DNA from: Actinomycetes bacterium
Lineage (GTDB): Bacteria; Actinomycetota; Actinomycetes; S36-B12; CAIYMF01
Assembly: GCA_029781935.1 (NCBI GenBank)
Contig: JAKOVT010000063.1
Coordinates: forward strand, 1-64,000
Length of the DNA: 64,000 nt
Direction of reading: 5' to 3'
The position numbers and the translations under genes are program-made. The notes beneath the pieces were generated by a model, which was not told the origin of the DNA, did no database searches, and worked only from the letters and a program-made list of their open reading frames with translations. Positions 16,136 to 24,303 of the stretch are shown here, in pieces. The number at the start of each line of letters is the position of its first letter. The stretch's first letter is position 1.

Positions 16136-17320
16136 ATGGCGTCCATCTCGGATCGCTGGCACGTCACCGAACGATCCAGCGGTCGCCGAGTCCGCTCGGC
16201 GCGATATGGCTCGGGCAAGCGTTGGCAGGTCCGGTACCGAGATCCATCCGGCGAGTCACGCAACCGCTCGTTCGATCGCAAGGTGGAGGCGGAGCGGTTC
16301 CTGCTCGAGCTCAGCGCTCAGCTGCATCGGGGTGACTACGTCGATCCCCGGCGGGGCCGGCTGCCCTTCGAGGAGTACGCGGAGGGATGGCTCGGGCGGC
16401 AGATTCTCGAGCCCACCTCGCGAGGCGCTGTCGAGCTTCGACTTCGCGTGCACGTCCTACCGAGCTGGGGACACGTGCCCGTCGCGGCTATCCGCCCGTC
16501 TGGAGTGCAGCAATGGCTTCGCACTCTCCAGGAAACTCTGGCGCCCAGCTACGTGCGGCTCATCCTGACGACCTTCAGTGCAGTCCTGGGCGCGGCTGCG
16601 GAGGATGGTCTGCTCGCTCGCAACCCCTGCAGCTCGCCGGCCGTCAGGCTTCCTGCCTCGCCGCCACGCCGATTCGCTCCGTGGTCTGCCGACCAGACGG
16701 TGACTGTGCTGGACGCCTTGCCTGGTCGCTATCGAGCTCTTGCCGCCACGGCAGCCGGTTGCGGCCTGCGGCAGGGGGAGTGCTTCGGACTCCGGGTGCA
16801 GGATGTCGATTTCCTTCGAGGCGAGCTGCACGTCCGTCAGCAGATTCGCTTGGTCTCCGGCACGCCCACGCCCGCGTTGCCGAAGTACCGCCGCATCCGT
16901 TCGGTCCCGTTGCCCGAGTGGCTGGGTCGCGAGCTGTCCGCGCACATTGCTTCGTTCGAGCCGCTGGCGGGGGAGACGACCAACGCTCCGGGCCTTGGTG
17001 GGCTGCTGTTCTATGGGCGCGAGCGGAAGCCCCTGAACCGCAACTACTTCAACTCGAGGATCTGGAAGCCAGCTCTCGTGGCGGCCGGCATCACCCCCGA
17101 ACGCGAGACCGGCATGCACGCGCTGCGTCACTCCTGCGCTTCGACCTGGCTCGAGCACGGGGTGAGCATCAAGGCAGTCTCGGAGTACCTCGGCCACGCG
17201 GATCCTGGTTTCACGCTCAGGGTCTACACGCACGTCATGCCGTCGTCGGGAGAGAAGGCGCGGGCGGCGATCGACAAGGTCTTCGCAGGCGATGGTCCTG
17301 CGTGTGTATCTAGGGTGTGA
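16136..17320 (+). CDS. int: Tyrosine site-specific integrase
   Basis: A 394-residue phage-type integrase. The N-terminal arm-binding part includes YGSGKRWQVRYRDPSGESR, followed by a SAM-like core-binding region. The catalytic domain has the first Arg in AAGCGLRQGECFGLR, HALRHSCASTWL (H-x-x-R), LGHADPGFTLRVYTH (second His) and the nucleophile Tyr in RVYTHV. The ribosome site GAGGAGG precedes the ATG. The gene lies 830 bp from attR, and two arm-type repeats fit its arm-binding domain. It would recombine the GATCAGATGTCGTAGTAG cores. Confidence 0.92.
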   Translation: MASISDRWHVTERSSGRRVRSARYGSGKRWQVRYRDPSGESRNRSFDRKVEAERFLLELSAQLHRGDYVDPRRGRLPFEEYAEGWLGRQILEPTSRGAVELRLRVHVLPSWGHVPVAAIRPSGVQQWLRTLQETLAPSYVRLILTTFSAVLGAAAEDGLLARNPCSSPAVRLPASPPRRFAPWSADQTVTVLDALPGRYRALAATAAGCGLRQGECFGLRVQDVDFLRGELHVRQQIRLVSGTPTPALPKYRRIRSVPLPEWLGRELSAHIASFEPLAGETTNAPGLGGLLFYGRERKPLNRNYFNSRIWKPALVAAGITPERETGMHALRHSCASTWLEHGVSIKAVSEYLGHADPGFTLRVYTHVMPSSGEKARAAIDKVFAGDGPACVSRV

Positions 17321-17323
17321 GGC

Positions 17324-17953
17324 ATGTTCGAGACGCATCCCAACTGGGAAACGGTCGATGGCCGGTTTCCCCGGCCGGACCTCCTGCGGGAGGGCGACCA
17401 TCTCGCCGTCGACCGCGGTTTCTACACCCACCACGGCATCGTGACTGGTGTTGCGTCAGTGGGTGAGCCGACGATCGCGCACTACGCCGGCAGCGACTTC
17501 GGCGGTGAGATCAAATCGACTCCGCTGTCGTCCTTTGTCCAGGGGAGCCGTCGGGTGTTCCTCGTTCTCGAGCGTGACACCGGCTTGCTGGAACCAGCTG
17601 AGGTCGTCCATAGAGCGACCGCACTGGTGGGACACGCTCGCTACTTCCTGACGGACCACAATTGTGAGCATTGGTCGTCATGGTGCTCAACGGGCGTTTG
17701 GCGCAGCCACCAGGTGGAGGCTGCAGTGGATGCCGTGGGTTCGGCCGGGTACGTGGACCTTCTTGGTGGTGCCGTTCAGGTAGCCCGCTGGGGGCTCACG
17801 TCCATTGGCAGATGGTTGGCGAAGCCGGACAAGGTGCCGACCGAGTGTCCTTCCTGTGCTGACCATCACCCCTTCACATGGGTGGCGGATGGGTCGTCGC
17901 CGTATCTGCAGGTGCTTGTGGATCGCCTTCGAGATCTTGAGGGTGCAGCTTGA
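17324..17953 (+). CDS. LRAT/NC-domain (permuted papain-like) protein
   Basis: A 209-residue protein 3 bp after the integrase stop. LREGDHLAVDRGFYTHHGIVTG holds the family's HHGI, PTIAHYAGS gives a second His, and LTDHNCEHWSSWC holds the catalytic Cys in the NCEHW motif. This His-Cys order is that of the LRAT/NlpC-P60 superfamily (H-rev107-like acyltransferases and phospholipases). The C-terminal third has a hydrophobic segment and a CPSC...H region. It is probably cargo of the element. A membrane-lipid or protein-acylation activity is inferred; a link to defence or host entry is untested. Confidence 0.7.
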   Translation: MFETHPNWETVDGRFPRPDLLREGDHLAVDRGFYTHHGIVTGVASVGEPTIAHYAGSDFGGEIKSTPLSSFVQGSRRVFLVLERDTGLLEPAEVVHRATALVGHARYFLTDHNCEHWSSWCSTGVWRSHQVEAAVDAVGSAGYVDLLGGAVQVARWGLTSIGRWLAKPDKVPTECPSCADHHPFTWVADGSSPYLQVLVDRLRDLEGAA

Positions 17954-17981
17954 CCCCTGCGACCCTGCTGCGCAACGCAAA

Positions 17982-18028
17982 GGGCGCTGCGTTCGGCGGT
18001 GGGCGTAGCCCCGCCGAACGCAGCGCCC
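17982..18028. terminator. Strong terminator after the integrase operon
   Basis: An 18-bp perfect stem (17982-17999 with 18011-18028) and an 11-nt loop, followed by CTTCTT, 29 bp after the LRAT-like gene stop. It may act on both strands. Confidence 0.8.
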
Positions 18029-18034
18029 CTTCTT

Positions 18035-18058
18035 GGCGCACATGTGGCGCACGAGAGC
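18035..18058 (+). repeat. Integrase arm-type repeat, right end
   Basis: GGCGCAC-atg-TGGCGCACGAGAGC, the counterpart of 9088-9111, with the two GGCGCAC units again 11 bp apart. It lies about 95 bp inside attR. Confidence 0.6.
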
Positions 18059-18132
18059 ACCACCATGGGTGTGACCTGATGGAAAGCGTCGGAAGACGTT
18101 TCCGCAGGTCAGGAGCCGTCAGGCTCCATCAC

Positions 18133-18300
18133 TGCTGGTCAGCCGACCCGGTTGATCAGATGTCGTAGTAGCACCTGAACCTCCGCGTCGTGGGCCACCA
18201 TCGCGCCCCTGACCTGCAGCGTTGCACACGCCCCTGTCGTCGCACCCGGGACGACGGGGTGTGAACGGGGGTCGAGTTGTGCGAATCCTGTGCCAACCCG
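18133..18300 (+). repeat. Long direct repeat, copy 1 (att region)
   Basis: This segment aligns with 28752-28916 in the same orientation. By hand I count about ten mismatches over the 140 bases right of the core, plus a looser match of about 20 bases to its left. It abuts the 3' end of the sensor-kinase gene. The differences would nearly all be non-synonymous in the one open frame, so it looks non-coding. Confidence 0.75.
18154..18171 (+). repeat. attR core (18-bp direct repeat)
   Basis: A perfect second copy of GATCAGATGTCGTAGTAG. The sequence to its right (18172-18300) recurs near 28.8 kb and is therefore probably original target-site DNA. Confidence 0.75.
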
Positions 18301-18308
18301 GCGGCGTG

Positions 18309-19409
18309 TCACGCGGAGGCGAGCGGCAGCATGACGGCGAACGTGGCGCCGGTGCCCTGGCCTCGGCTGTGGGCGGTGAGAGTGCCGCCGTGCTCGCCGA
18401 CGATCGCGCGGGCGATCGTCAGCCCGAGGCCGCTGCCGGACCCGTCGCCGGCACGGCGGGACGGGTCGACACGGTGGAACCGGTGGAAGACGGCGTCCAG
18501 CTGGTCGACGGGGATGCCGTCGCCGTCGTCCGCGACCCGGATGACGGCGTTCCCGCGGTCGACGACGAGGTCGACGTCGACGCGGGTGCTGGTGTGGCGA
18601 AGCGCGTTGTCGAGCAGGTTCGCGAGGACCTGCTGCAGACGCACCGCGTCTGCGGCCACCGGCACGGGCCCGTCGGGCAGCCGGCAGCCCAGCGTGCGTC
18701 CGGCCTTGTCGTAGCCGGGCCTGGCGGCGGCGACCGCGGCCTGCACGATCGCGCGCGCGTCCTCCGTCTCGAGGTGGATGCCCAGAGCGTGCTCCTCGGC
18801 CAGTGCCGCTTCGCGCAGGTCGCCGGACAGGCGGCGCAGCCGCGCGGTCTGGTCGCGCATGGTGGAGAACGTGCCCGCGTCGTCGGGCAGGACGTCGTCC
18901 TCGAGCCCGTCGATGTACGCCTCGAGCGTGGCCAGCGGGGTCCTCAGCTCGTGCGCGAGGTCGGACAGCAGCTGCCGGCGGGTGGCTTCGTTGTCGGCGA
19001 GGCGGACGGCCATCGCCTCGAAGGCGTCGGTGAGCCGGGAGATCTCGCTGGAGAACGCGGCGTCGGGGACGGCGACGTCGAAGCTGCCCGACGCCAGCGT
19101 CTCGGCCGCGTCGGCGAGCTCCTCGACGGGGTGCGCGACCCGACGGACCAGGAACCACGACACAGCACCGGCCGCGACCAGGGACAGCAGCGTGGCGATG
19201 AGCAGAGCGATCGCGAAGGACGTGGCGAACGCCTCCTCGGCGTGGTGCTGGACCAGCGGGTCGGTCTCGCCGGTCTGGGCGAGGTGGTAGTGGAACAGGC
19301 CCGGCGCGACGAGGACAGCGGCGGCGATGAGCGCGAGCGCGCCGACGGCGATGACGACGACCTGCGCGGTCATCAGCCGGGTGACCAGGCGGGGCGCGCG
19401 GCGGGTCAT
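18309..19409 (-). CDS. Membrane sensor histidine kinase of a metal-type two-component system
   Basis: A 366-residue kinase. It has a first transmembrane helix at about residues 14-38, a short extracytoplasmic loop of about 25 residues with several His (GLFHYHLAQTGE, VQHHAEEA), and a second helix near 67-90. A HAMP domain and the dimerisation helix with DLAHELRTPLATLEAY (phospho-His) follow. The ATPase boxes are N (LANLLDNALRHT), G1 (ADDGDGIP) and G2 (GSGLGLTIAR). The His-rich loop would suit metal sensing. The ATG overlaps the regulator stop by four bases. It lies within the copper module, so copper or periplasmic stress is the likely signal. Confidence 0.85.
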   Translation of the reverse strand: MTRRAPRLVTRLMTAQVVVIAVGALALIAAAVLVAPGLFHYHLAQTGETDPLVQHHAEEAFATSFAIALLIATLLSLVAAGAVSWFLVRRVAHPVEELADAAETLASGSFDVAVPDAAFSSEISRLTDAFEAMAVRLADNEATRRQLLSDLAHELRTPLATLEAYIDGLEDDVLPDDAGTFSTMRDQTARLRRLSGDLREAALAEEHALGIHLETEDARAIVQAAVAAARPGYDKAGRTLGCRLPDGPVPVAADAVRLQQVLANLLDNALRHTSTRVDVDLVVDRGNAVIRVADDGDGIPVDQLDAVFHRFHRVDPSRRAGDGSGSGLGLTIARAIVGEHGGTLTAHSRGQGTGATFAVMLPLASA

Positions 19410-20095
19410 CCCGGCCCCATGCCGTAGCCGACGCCGCGCACGGTGCGGACGAACCTCGGTTCGGCGGCGTCGTCGCGCAGCTTGCGGCGCAGGTGGCCGA
19501 CGTGGACGTCGACGACGTGTTCGTCGCCGAACCACTCGCCGCCCCACACGTGCTCGATGATCTGTGCCCGCGACAAGGCCGAGCGGGGCCGTGAGGCGAG
19601 CGCGGCGAGGATGTCGAACTCGGTGCGCGTCAGGTCGACCGGCTCGCCGTCGAGGGTGACGGTGCGGGCGTCCGGGTCGACGACGAGCGCGCCGACGACC
19701 AGTGCAGGCACCGGCTCGGCGGACGTCCGGGGCCGGCGCAGCATCGCCTTCGTGCGCGCGATGAGCTCGCGGGGGGAGAACGGCTTGATGATGTAGTCGT
19801 CCGCGCCGACCGACAGTGCGACGACCTTGTCGGTCTCGTCGTCGCGGGCGGTGAGCATGATGACGTAGGCGTCGGTGAACGTGCGGATCTGACGGCAGGC
19901 CTCGACGCCGTCGAAGCCGGGCAGCATGAGGTCGAGCACGATGAGGTCCGGGCGAAGGGTCCGTGCCTGGTCCACGGCGGACGGGCCGTCATGGGCGAGG
20001 TCGACGGCGAAGCCCTCGCGCTCGAGGTAGCTCGCGACGACCTTGGCCAGCGGTACCTCGTCGTCGACGACCAGAACGCGGCCCAGCGGTTGCAT
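19406..20095 (-). CDS. OmpR/PhoB-family response regulator
   Basis: A 229-residue regulator. The receiver domain has the acidic pair in VLVVDDE, the phospho-Asp in LIVLDLMLPGFDG, MLTAR and IIKPFSPRE. The C-terminal winged helix ends in VVDVHVGHLRRKLRDD and VRTVRGVGYGM. It is translated with the kinase through an ATGA overlap and starts at an ATG after AAGGAG. Direct repeats of ATGAAG spaced 11 bp, found at 23879-23895 and 25725-25741, are the spacing expected for OmpR-family dimers and are candidate targets. Confidence 0.88.
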   Translation of the reverse strand: MQPLGRVLVVDDEVPLAKVVASYLEREGFAVDLAHDGPSAVDQARTLRPDLIVLDLMLPGFDGVEACRQIRTFTDAYVIMLTARDDETDKVVALSVGADDYIIKPFSPRELIARTKAMLRRPRTSAEPVPALVVGALVVDPDARTVTLDGEPVDLTRTEFDILAALASRPRSALSRAQIIEHVWGGEWFGDEHVVDVHVGHLRRKLRDDAAEPRFVRTVRGVGYGMGPG

Positions 20096-20305
20096 GTCCG
20101 GCTCCTTCTCCTCCTCGGGCTGCCCTGCTCGGCGTCGCTCGCCGTGCCAGGACCCATCGTGGTGCACCCGGCCCGCGGGCGCGTGGGCACCTCGTCGCCC
20201 GTCGATCCTGCCGTGCGCGCATCGCCGGGAGGACGCGGACTTCCGTCGCCGAGGCGGTGCGTGATGGCATTCCGATTCCGTGCGACACCCGGCAGTATCG
20301 CCCGG

Positions 20306-20617
20306 GTGAGAGTCTCGCTGCTCTACGTCGAGGGCTGCCCGTCCTGGCAGGTCGCCGCGGCGCGCCTGGACGAGGCGCTACGGCTGTCCGGGCACGCGGC
20401 CCAGCAGGTCGAGCGCATCCTTGTGACGAGCGTGGAGCAGGCTGATGCGCTGAAGTTCGTGGGCTCACCGACCTTTCTCATCGAGGGCGAAGACCCTTTC
20501 CTGGATGACGAGCGGAGACCCGTCGGGCTCGCGTGCCGTGTCTACCGAAGCCAAGAGGGACTTGGCGGCTGCCCGAGCATTGACGAACTGATCGAGGCCA
20601 TCGCTGCCCAGGCGTAG
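20306..20617 (+). CDS. Thioredoxin-fold small protein (alkylmercury-lyase-like)
   Basis: A 103-residue protein from the GTG at 20306; an ATG at 20264 would add 14 residues. It reads VSLLYVEGCPSWQVAAARLD (a thioredoxin-fold first strand with only one Cys) and FVGSPTFLIEGEDPF with the cis-Pro. It ends CRVYRSQEGLGGCPS. This is the small thioredoxin-like family often found beside mercury or copper genes. The single N-terminal Cys and two C-terminal Cys suggest metal or disulfide handling. It is divergent from the response regulator and shares its 210-bp promoter gap. Confidence 0.65.
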   Translation: MRVSLLYVEGCPSWQVAAARLDEALRLSGHAAQQVERILVTSVEQADALKFVGSPTFLIEGEDPFLDDERRPVGLACRVYRSQEGLGGCPSIDELIEAIAAQA

Positions 20618-20674
20618 GCACGGCCGTCATCACGCGAGAGCCCCGCAGGGCGCGGAGAGATCCCGTGAGCCGCC

Positions 20675-21592
20675 TCAGTGGTCACCGATCCCCGTGATCC
20701 GATCGGTGAAGGTGGCGCCGCCGTCACGGGACTCCCGCACCGTGGATCCCACGAGGACGGCCATGCTCCTACCGTCTGCGGCGAGAGCCGCGGGCTGGCC
20801 TCCGGCGTTGCCGCGTGCGGTCCAGGTGATGCCGTCGTCGTCGGAGGCGTGGACGGTGCCGTCCGGGGAGACCCCGATGAGCCCGCCCTGGGTCCAGGCG
20901 ACGAACGCCACCACCGGCGCCCCGGCCAGCGGGCTCCACGAGGATCCGGTGTCCTTCGAGGCGATCGGACCGGTCTGCGTGGTGGCGACGGCGCGGGTCG
21001 GCTGGTCGGGGTCGAGAGCGAGATCGAACATCCCGGGGTTGGTCAGCGTGGTCCAGGTGACGCCGCCGTCGCTGGAGCGCAGCAGCGTCCCGTCGTGCGC
21101 GGCCACGCCCAGGACCGTGCTGCCCGCGGCGGTGAGGCGGTGGAAGTCGACCTCGCCGAGCAGGCTGACCGTCGTCCAGGCGCGTCCGTCGGTGGAGGCG
21201 CGCAGGCCGAGATCGGCAGGGAGGTCCTCGCCCTGCCCGGGGTGGCCGGAGGCGAGCCAGCGCGTGCCGTCGTAGGCCAGACCCATGACGTCGAACGGGG
21301 TCTCGCTCAGCAGGGCCGGTGCCTGGCCGGGCTCCTGCCGGTACAGGCCCTCGTGCGTGCCCAGCAGCAGCGCCGTGCCGTCGTAGGCGAGGTTGTGCAC
21401 GTGCGCCCATCCGGCGCCGTCCACGTCCACCGCCTCGGCGGCGTCGGTGTCCGAGGGTGCGGTCGACGCGGACAGCGACGGGGTGCTCGACCGGTCGCCG
21501 CTGCTCAGCGAGGGCGACGTGGACGAGGCGGTGCCGCAGGCGGCGAGCAGCAGCACGCCGGCGGCGAGCGCCGTCAGACGTGCGGCGCTCAC
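20675..21592 (-). CDS. Lipoprotein with BNR/sialidase-like repeats (F510_1955-type)
   Basis: A 305-residue exported lipoprotein. The GTG start overlaps the DUF305 stop (GTGA). The signal peptide ends in the lipobox LLAAC, followed by a Ser/Thr-rich linker. The rest is a beta-propeller with recurring Ser/Asp boxes: LRASTDGRAWTT, LRSSDGGVTWTT, SKDTGSSWSP, ASDDDGITWTA and RESRDGGATFTD. AHVHNLAYDGTALLLGTHEG opens the propeller, as in a family often annotated as glycosylhydrolase but found in copper loci. Enzyme activity is doubtful; a periplasmic binding or scaffold role with the DUF305 protein fits the operon. Confidence 0.7.
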   Translation of the reverse strand: MSAARLTALAAGVLLLAACGTASSTSPSLSSGDRSSTPSLSASTAPSDTDAAEAVDVDGAGWAHVHNLAYDGTALLLGTHEGLYRQEPGQAPALLSETPFDVMGLAYDGTRWLASGHPGQGEDLPADLGLRASTDGRAWTTVSLLGEVDFHRLTAAGSTVLGVAAHDGTLLRSSDGGVTWTTLTNPGMFDLALDPDQPTRAVATTQTGPIASKDTGSSWSPLAGAPVVAFVAWTQGGLIGVSPDGTVHASDDDGITWTARGNAGGQPAALAADGRSMAVLVGSTVRESRDGGATFTDRITGIGDH

Positions 21593-22212
21593 GAGGCCAG
21601 GAGCTTCTGCATCGTGGTGATCTCGGCCGTCTGGCCGGCCACGACGGCCTCGGCGAGCTTCTTGACCTCGGGGTCGTCGCTGGCGGCGAGGACCTGGTTG
21701 GCCATCGCGACCGCGCCCTGGTGGTGGGCGATCATCATCTGCAGCCACATGCGGTCGAAGTCGGCGCCGGAGGCGTCCATCAGCTTCTGCATGTCTTCGG
21801 CGCTCATCATCCCGGCCATCGACATGCCGCCCATGTCCATGCCGGAGTGGTCCATCGACCCGTCGGAGGCGGTGGCGCCCTCCATCTGCTCAGGGGCTCC
21901 CCACGCGGACAGCCAGCCCTTCATCTGCGCGATCTCGGGGTCCTGCGCGGCCTTGATGTCCTCGGCGAGCTTCTTCACCTCCGGGCTGCTGGCCTGGGCG
22001 AGGGCGAGGTCGGCCATCTCGATGGCCTGCTCGTGGTGGGGGATCATCAGCTGGGCGAAGGAGATGTCCGCGGTGCGGCCCTCCCCGGCGACGACGGCCG
22101 TGCTGGCGCCGCCGCTGGTCATGGCGGAGTGGTCCCCGGAGCCGCAGGCGGCCAGCGTGAGGACGAGGGCGAGGCCGGTGGCGGCCAGGGCGAGGGGGCG
22201 TCGGGCGCTCAT
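21589..22212 (-). CDS. DUF305 lipoprotein (ferritin-like, His/Met-rich, copper-associated)
   Basis: A 207-residue lipoprotein with signal peptide and lipobox LTLAAC. It contains two DUF305 helical repeats: FAQLMIPHHEQAIEMADLAL and WLQMMIAHHQGAVAMANQVL, each with the M-x-x-HH motif. Between them is a Met-rich stretch (MDHSGMDMGGMSMAGMMS) able to bind Cu(I). DUF305 proteins recur in extracytoplasmic copper defence. It lies between the multicopper oxidase and the BNR lipoprotein, all on the minus strand, so one operon is likely. Confidence 0.85.
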   Translation of the reverse strand: MSARRPLALAATGLALVLTLAACGSGDHSAMTSGGASTAVVAGEGRTADISFAQLMIPHHEQAIEMADLALAQASSPEVKKLAEDIKAAQDPEIAQMKGWLSAWGAPEQMEGATASDGSMDHSGMDMGGMSMAGMMSAEDMQKLMDASGADFDRMWLQMMIAHHQGAVAMANQVLAASDDPEVKKLAEAVVAGQTAEITTMQKLLAS

Positions 22213-22280
22213 GGCGTTCGCTGTCTCCTTGCGTGGTCGTCGCCGGAGCACGGTGCCCCGACGCGTGGAACGGTGTCGGG

Positions 22281-23795
22281 TCAGGTCGTGTAGTCGAGGC
22301 GGGTCATCATCCCGGCCTCCATGTGCACGGCGGTGTGGCAGTGGAGCATCCAGCGGCCGGGGTTGTCGGCGAGCACGGCGACGTCGACCGCGCCCATCGA
22401 GGGGACCAGGACGGTGTCCTTGCGGGTGCCGGAGCCGCCTGCGGCGCCGAGCTGGAACGTGTGGCCGTGCAGGTGCAGCGGGTGGGCCATCATCGAGTGG
22501 TTCATGACCCGCAGCCGGGTCGTCTGCCCGGCCGCCACTGTGAGGGGGACGGTCTCGTCGTAGGTGCGGCCGTTGATGGTCCACACGTAGGGGGCCATCG
22601 ACCCGGACAGGACGACGTCCTGGCTGGTGTCGGCGTCGGCGGCCGGCAGCGCGGTCCCGGGCGCGGCGCTGAGCACGTCGGCGGTGAGCGGGTAGCCGGA
22701 CAGCTCGGTCGGCTGGAACGACGCCTCAGGGACGGTCCCGGCGCCGGTGCGCACGAGGGCGCGGGCCAGGCCGGGCTTGCCGTAGCGGCGGGCGACGAAC
22801 GGGAACACGCCGTCCTCGAGGGTGACGACCGCGTCGTAGCGCTCGCCCATCCCCAGGCGCAGCAGGCTCGTCGGGACCGGGTTCACGGCGTAGCCGTCGG
22901 TGTGGGTGATCAGCAGCTGGTGGCCGGCCAGCGCGACGTCGAACACGGAGTCGGCGGCGGCGTTGATGATGCGCAGCCGCACCTTCTGCCCGGGTTCGGC
23001 GGTCAGGACGTCGGGGTCGGCGGGCGCGCGGCCGTTGATGACGTAGAGGGAGTAGTCGACGTCGCCGCCGTCCATGTTCATGCCGCCCATCCCGGACCCG
23101 CCCATCCCGGACCCGCCCATGCCCATGCCGCCCATGTGGCCCATTCCGTCGCCGTCCTTGCCGGCGGCGACGAGGGCGTCGTAGGACTCCATGAGGCTCG
23201 GGCCGATCCCGTCGGACCAGTCGTCGAGCACGAGGATCCACTCGTGGTCGTAGCCGCCGGGCTCGTCGGCGGCGTCGACGATGAACGGGGCGTACAGGCC
23301 GCGGTCCACCTGGGCGCCGTGGTGCGGATGGAACCAGTGGGTGCCGGCGTCGGGGACGACGAAGTCGTACTCGAACGCGCCGCCGGCCGCGATCTCCGCA
23401 GTGGTGAGACCAGGCACGCCGTCCATGTCGTTGCGGATCGCCAGGCCGTGCCAGTGCACGCTGGTCGGCTCCGGCAGCCCGTTCTGCACCATGACCTGCA
23501 CGCGGTCGCCGACGGTGGCGCGGATGGGCTTGCCGGGGACGGAGTCGCCGTACGCCCAGGTCGTCACGATGCGGCCGGCGAGGTCGACCTGCAGCGGGGC
23601 GGCGGTGAGGGTGACGCGCTGGAGCGTGCCGGTGGTGGGTCGGGACTTCTCGGCGGCGGCGACCGCCGACGCGAGGGCCGCCGGGTCGCTGGTCGCGGTG
23701 TCGGGGGCGCACGCAGCCAGCACGCCGACGGCGCCGGCGCCGAGCGCCCCGGCGAGCAGCTGGCGGCGGCTGACGCACGCGTGGCGGATGGTCAT
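22281..23795 (-). CDS. Multicopper oxidase (CueO/CopA-oxidase-like), Tat-exported
   Basis: A 504-residue cupredoxin oxidase. The N terminus has a twin-Arg signal (VSRRQLLAGALGAG) and also a lipobox-like VLAAC. All four copper-ligand motifs are present: SVHWHGLA, HWFHPHHGAQ, HPLHLHGHTFQ and LHCHTAVHMEAGMM, so the T1, T2 and T3 sites look intact. Between domains 1 and 2 (about residues 220-245) there is a Met/Gly-rich loop of the type that feeds Cu(I) to CueO. It probably oxidises Cu(I) in the cell envelope. The ribosome site GGAGGAG precedes the ATG. Confidence 0.92.
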   Translation of the reverse strand: MTIRHACVSRRQLLAGALGAGAVGVLAACAPDTATSDPAALASAVAAAEKSRPTTGTLQRVTLTAAPLQVDLAGRIVTTWAYGDSVPGKPIRATVGDRVQVMVQNGLPEPTSVHWHGLAIRNDMDGVPGLTTAEIAAGGAFEYDFVVPDAGTHWFHPHHGAQVDRGLYAPFIVDAADEPGGYDHEWILVLDDWSDGIGPSLMESYDALVAAGKDGDGMGHMGGMGMGGSGMGGSGMGGMNMDGGDVDYSLYVINGRAPADPDVLTAEPGQKVRLRIINAAADSVFDVALAGHQLLITHTDGYAVNPVPTSLLRLGMGERYDAVVTLEDGVFPFVARRYGKPGLARALVRTGAGTVPEASFQPTELSGYPLTADVLSAAPGTALPAADADTSQDVVLSGSMAPYVWTINGRTYDETVPLTVAAGQTTRLRVMNHSMMAHPLHLHGHTFQLGAAGGSGTRKDTVLVPSMGAVDVAVLADNPGRWMLHCHTAVHMEAGMMTRLDYTT

Positions 23796-23878
23796 GGCGG
23801 CAACTCCTCCTGCGGGCGCCGTGCCGGCGTCCTTGTTCAAGCATCGGTGCCGTGGGCGGGTGCCCCGGTCCGGGAACG

Positions 23879-23895
23879 ATGAAGGTCCGATGAAG
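23879..23895 (+). promoter_or_regulatory. Candidate response-regulator site (ATGAAG direct repeat, 11-bp period)
   Basis: ATGAAGGTCCGATGAAG in the gap between the multicopper oxidase (start 23795, minus) and the small membrane protein (start 23974, plus). The same repeat, with one base changed, lies at 25725-25741 on the other strand. The 11-bp period is what tandem OmpR-family binding needs. Confidence 0.55.
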
Positions 23896-23973
23896 ATGAG
23901 GCCGGAAGGGGCCCCGCGGGGCGCTCCGGGCGCTGGCGGCGTCCACCATGTCGGTGAGCAGGAGGTGGACGGC

Positions 23974-24303
23974 ATGGTCGAGTGGCTGGTGGCTGCCGTG
24001 GCAGCGGCCGGGGCCGGCCTGGTCGTGTTCGGCCTGGCGACCGGCCGGCTGGACCGCGACGCGCAGGGCTGCTGCCCGGCCGACCCCGCCCAGGACCTGC
24101 GGATGCGGCCCGTCGCCGACGACGTGACCCGGGCCGGGGCCGCCGCAGGTGCGACGGCCCCTGGCCCAGGAGCCGGTCAGGCTGCTGCCGGCTCGGTGTC
24201 GCGCTCCGCCGCGGCGCCCGGCGTCGAGGACCGGAGCGTGACCGCGGCGAGGACCGCGCCCACCGCGGCGATCGCGGCGGACCCGACGAGCGCGGCGGAG
24301 TAG
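23974..24303 (+). CDS. Small single-pass membrane protein in the copper module
   Basis: A 109-residue protein from the ATG at 23974, which has a near-perfect ribosome site (AGGAGG) eight bases before. A single N-terminal helix (WLVAAVAAAGAGLVVFGLAT) is followed by DRDAQGCCPADPAQDLRMRP, where the CC pair could bind copper. The C-terminal 45 residues are Ala/Gly-rich and run antisense over the 3' end of the MFS gene (127-bp overlap), so this part is less secure. It diverges from the multicopper oxidase and shares the ATGAAG-repeat promoter. Function unknown. Confidence 0.55.
   Translation: MVEWLVAAVAAAGAGLVVFGLATGRLDRDAQGCCPADPAQDLRMRPVADDVTRAGAAAGATAPGPGAGQAAAGSVSRSAAAPGVEDRSVTAARTAPTAAIAADPTSAAE

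Larger units (their letters stand above)
9009..18171. mobile_element. Integrated Rep-Xis-Int element with a defence cargo
   Basis: The 9.2-kb segment is bounded by an 18-bp perfect direct repeat (9009-9026, 18154-18171). Just inside each end lies a near-identical arm-type repeat (9088-9111, 18035-18058). It contains, in order: a zinc-ribbon-like protein, an OLD-like ATPase/nuclease, a GIY-YIG protein and a DUF262/DUF1524 protein (both reversed), a small regulator, a Rep_trans initiator, an excisionase, a tyrosine integrase and an LRAT-like protein. The rep-xis-int order at one end is that of actinobacterial integrative elements of the pSAM2 kind. I see no transfer (FtsK/Tra) gene, so it may rely on a helper. 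Codon use is visibly less GC-biased than its neighbours. Confidence 0.8.

Noticed and set aside
18139-18300. Shared minus-strand peptide (TGFAQLDP, HPVVPG, EVQVL) in the two long repeats
   Set aside because: Nearly all differences between copies change amino acids, and frames lack starts, so the repeat looks non-coding.
18270-18300. GCGAATCC segment as a tRNA T-arm at the att site
   Set aside because: No matching acceptor or anticodon stem and no CCA end; the target is not a visible tRNA gene.
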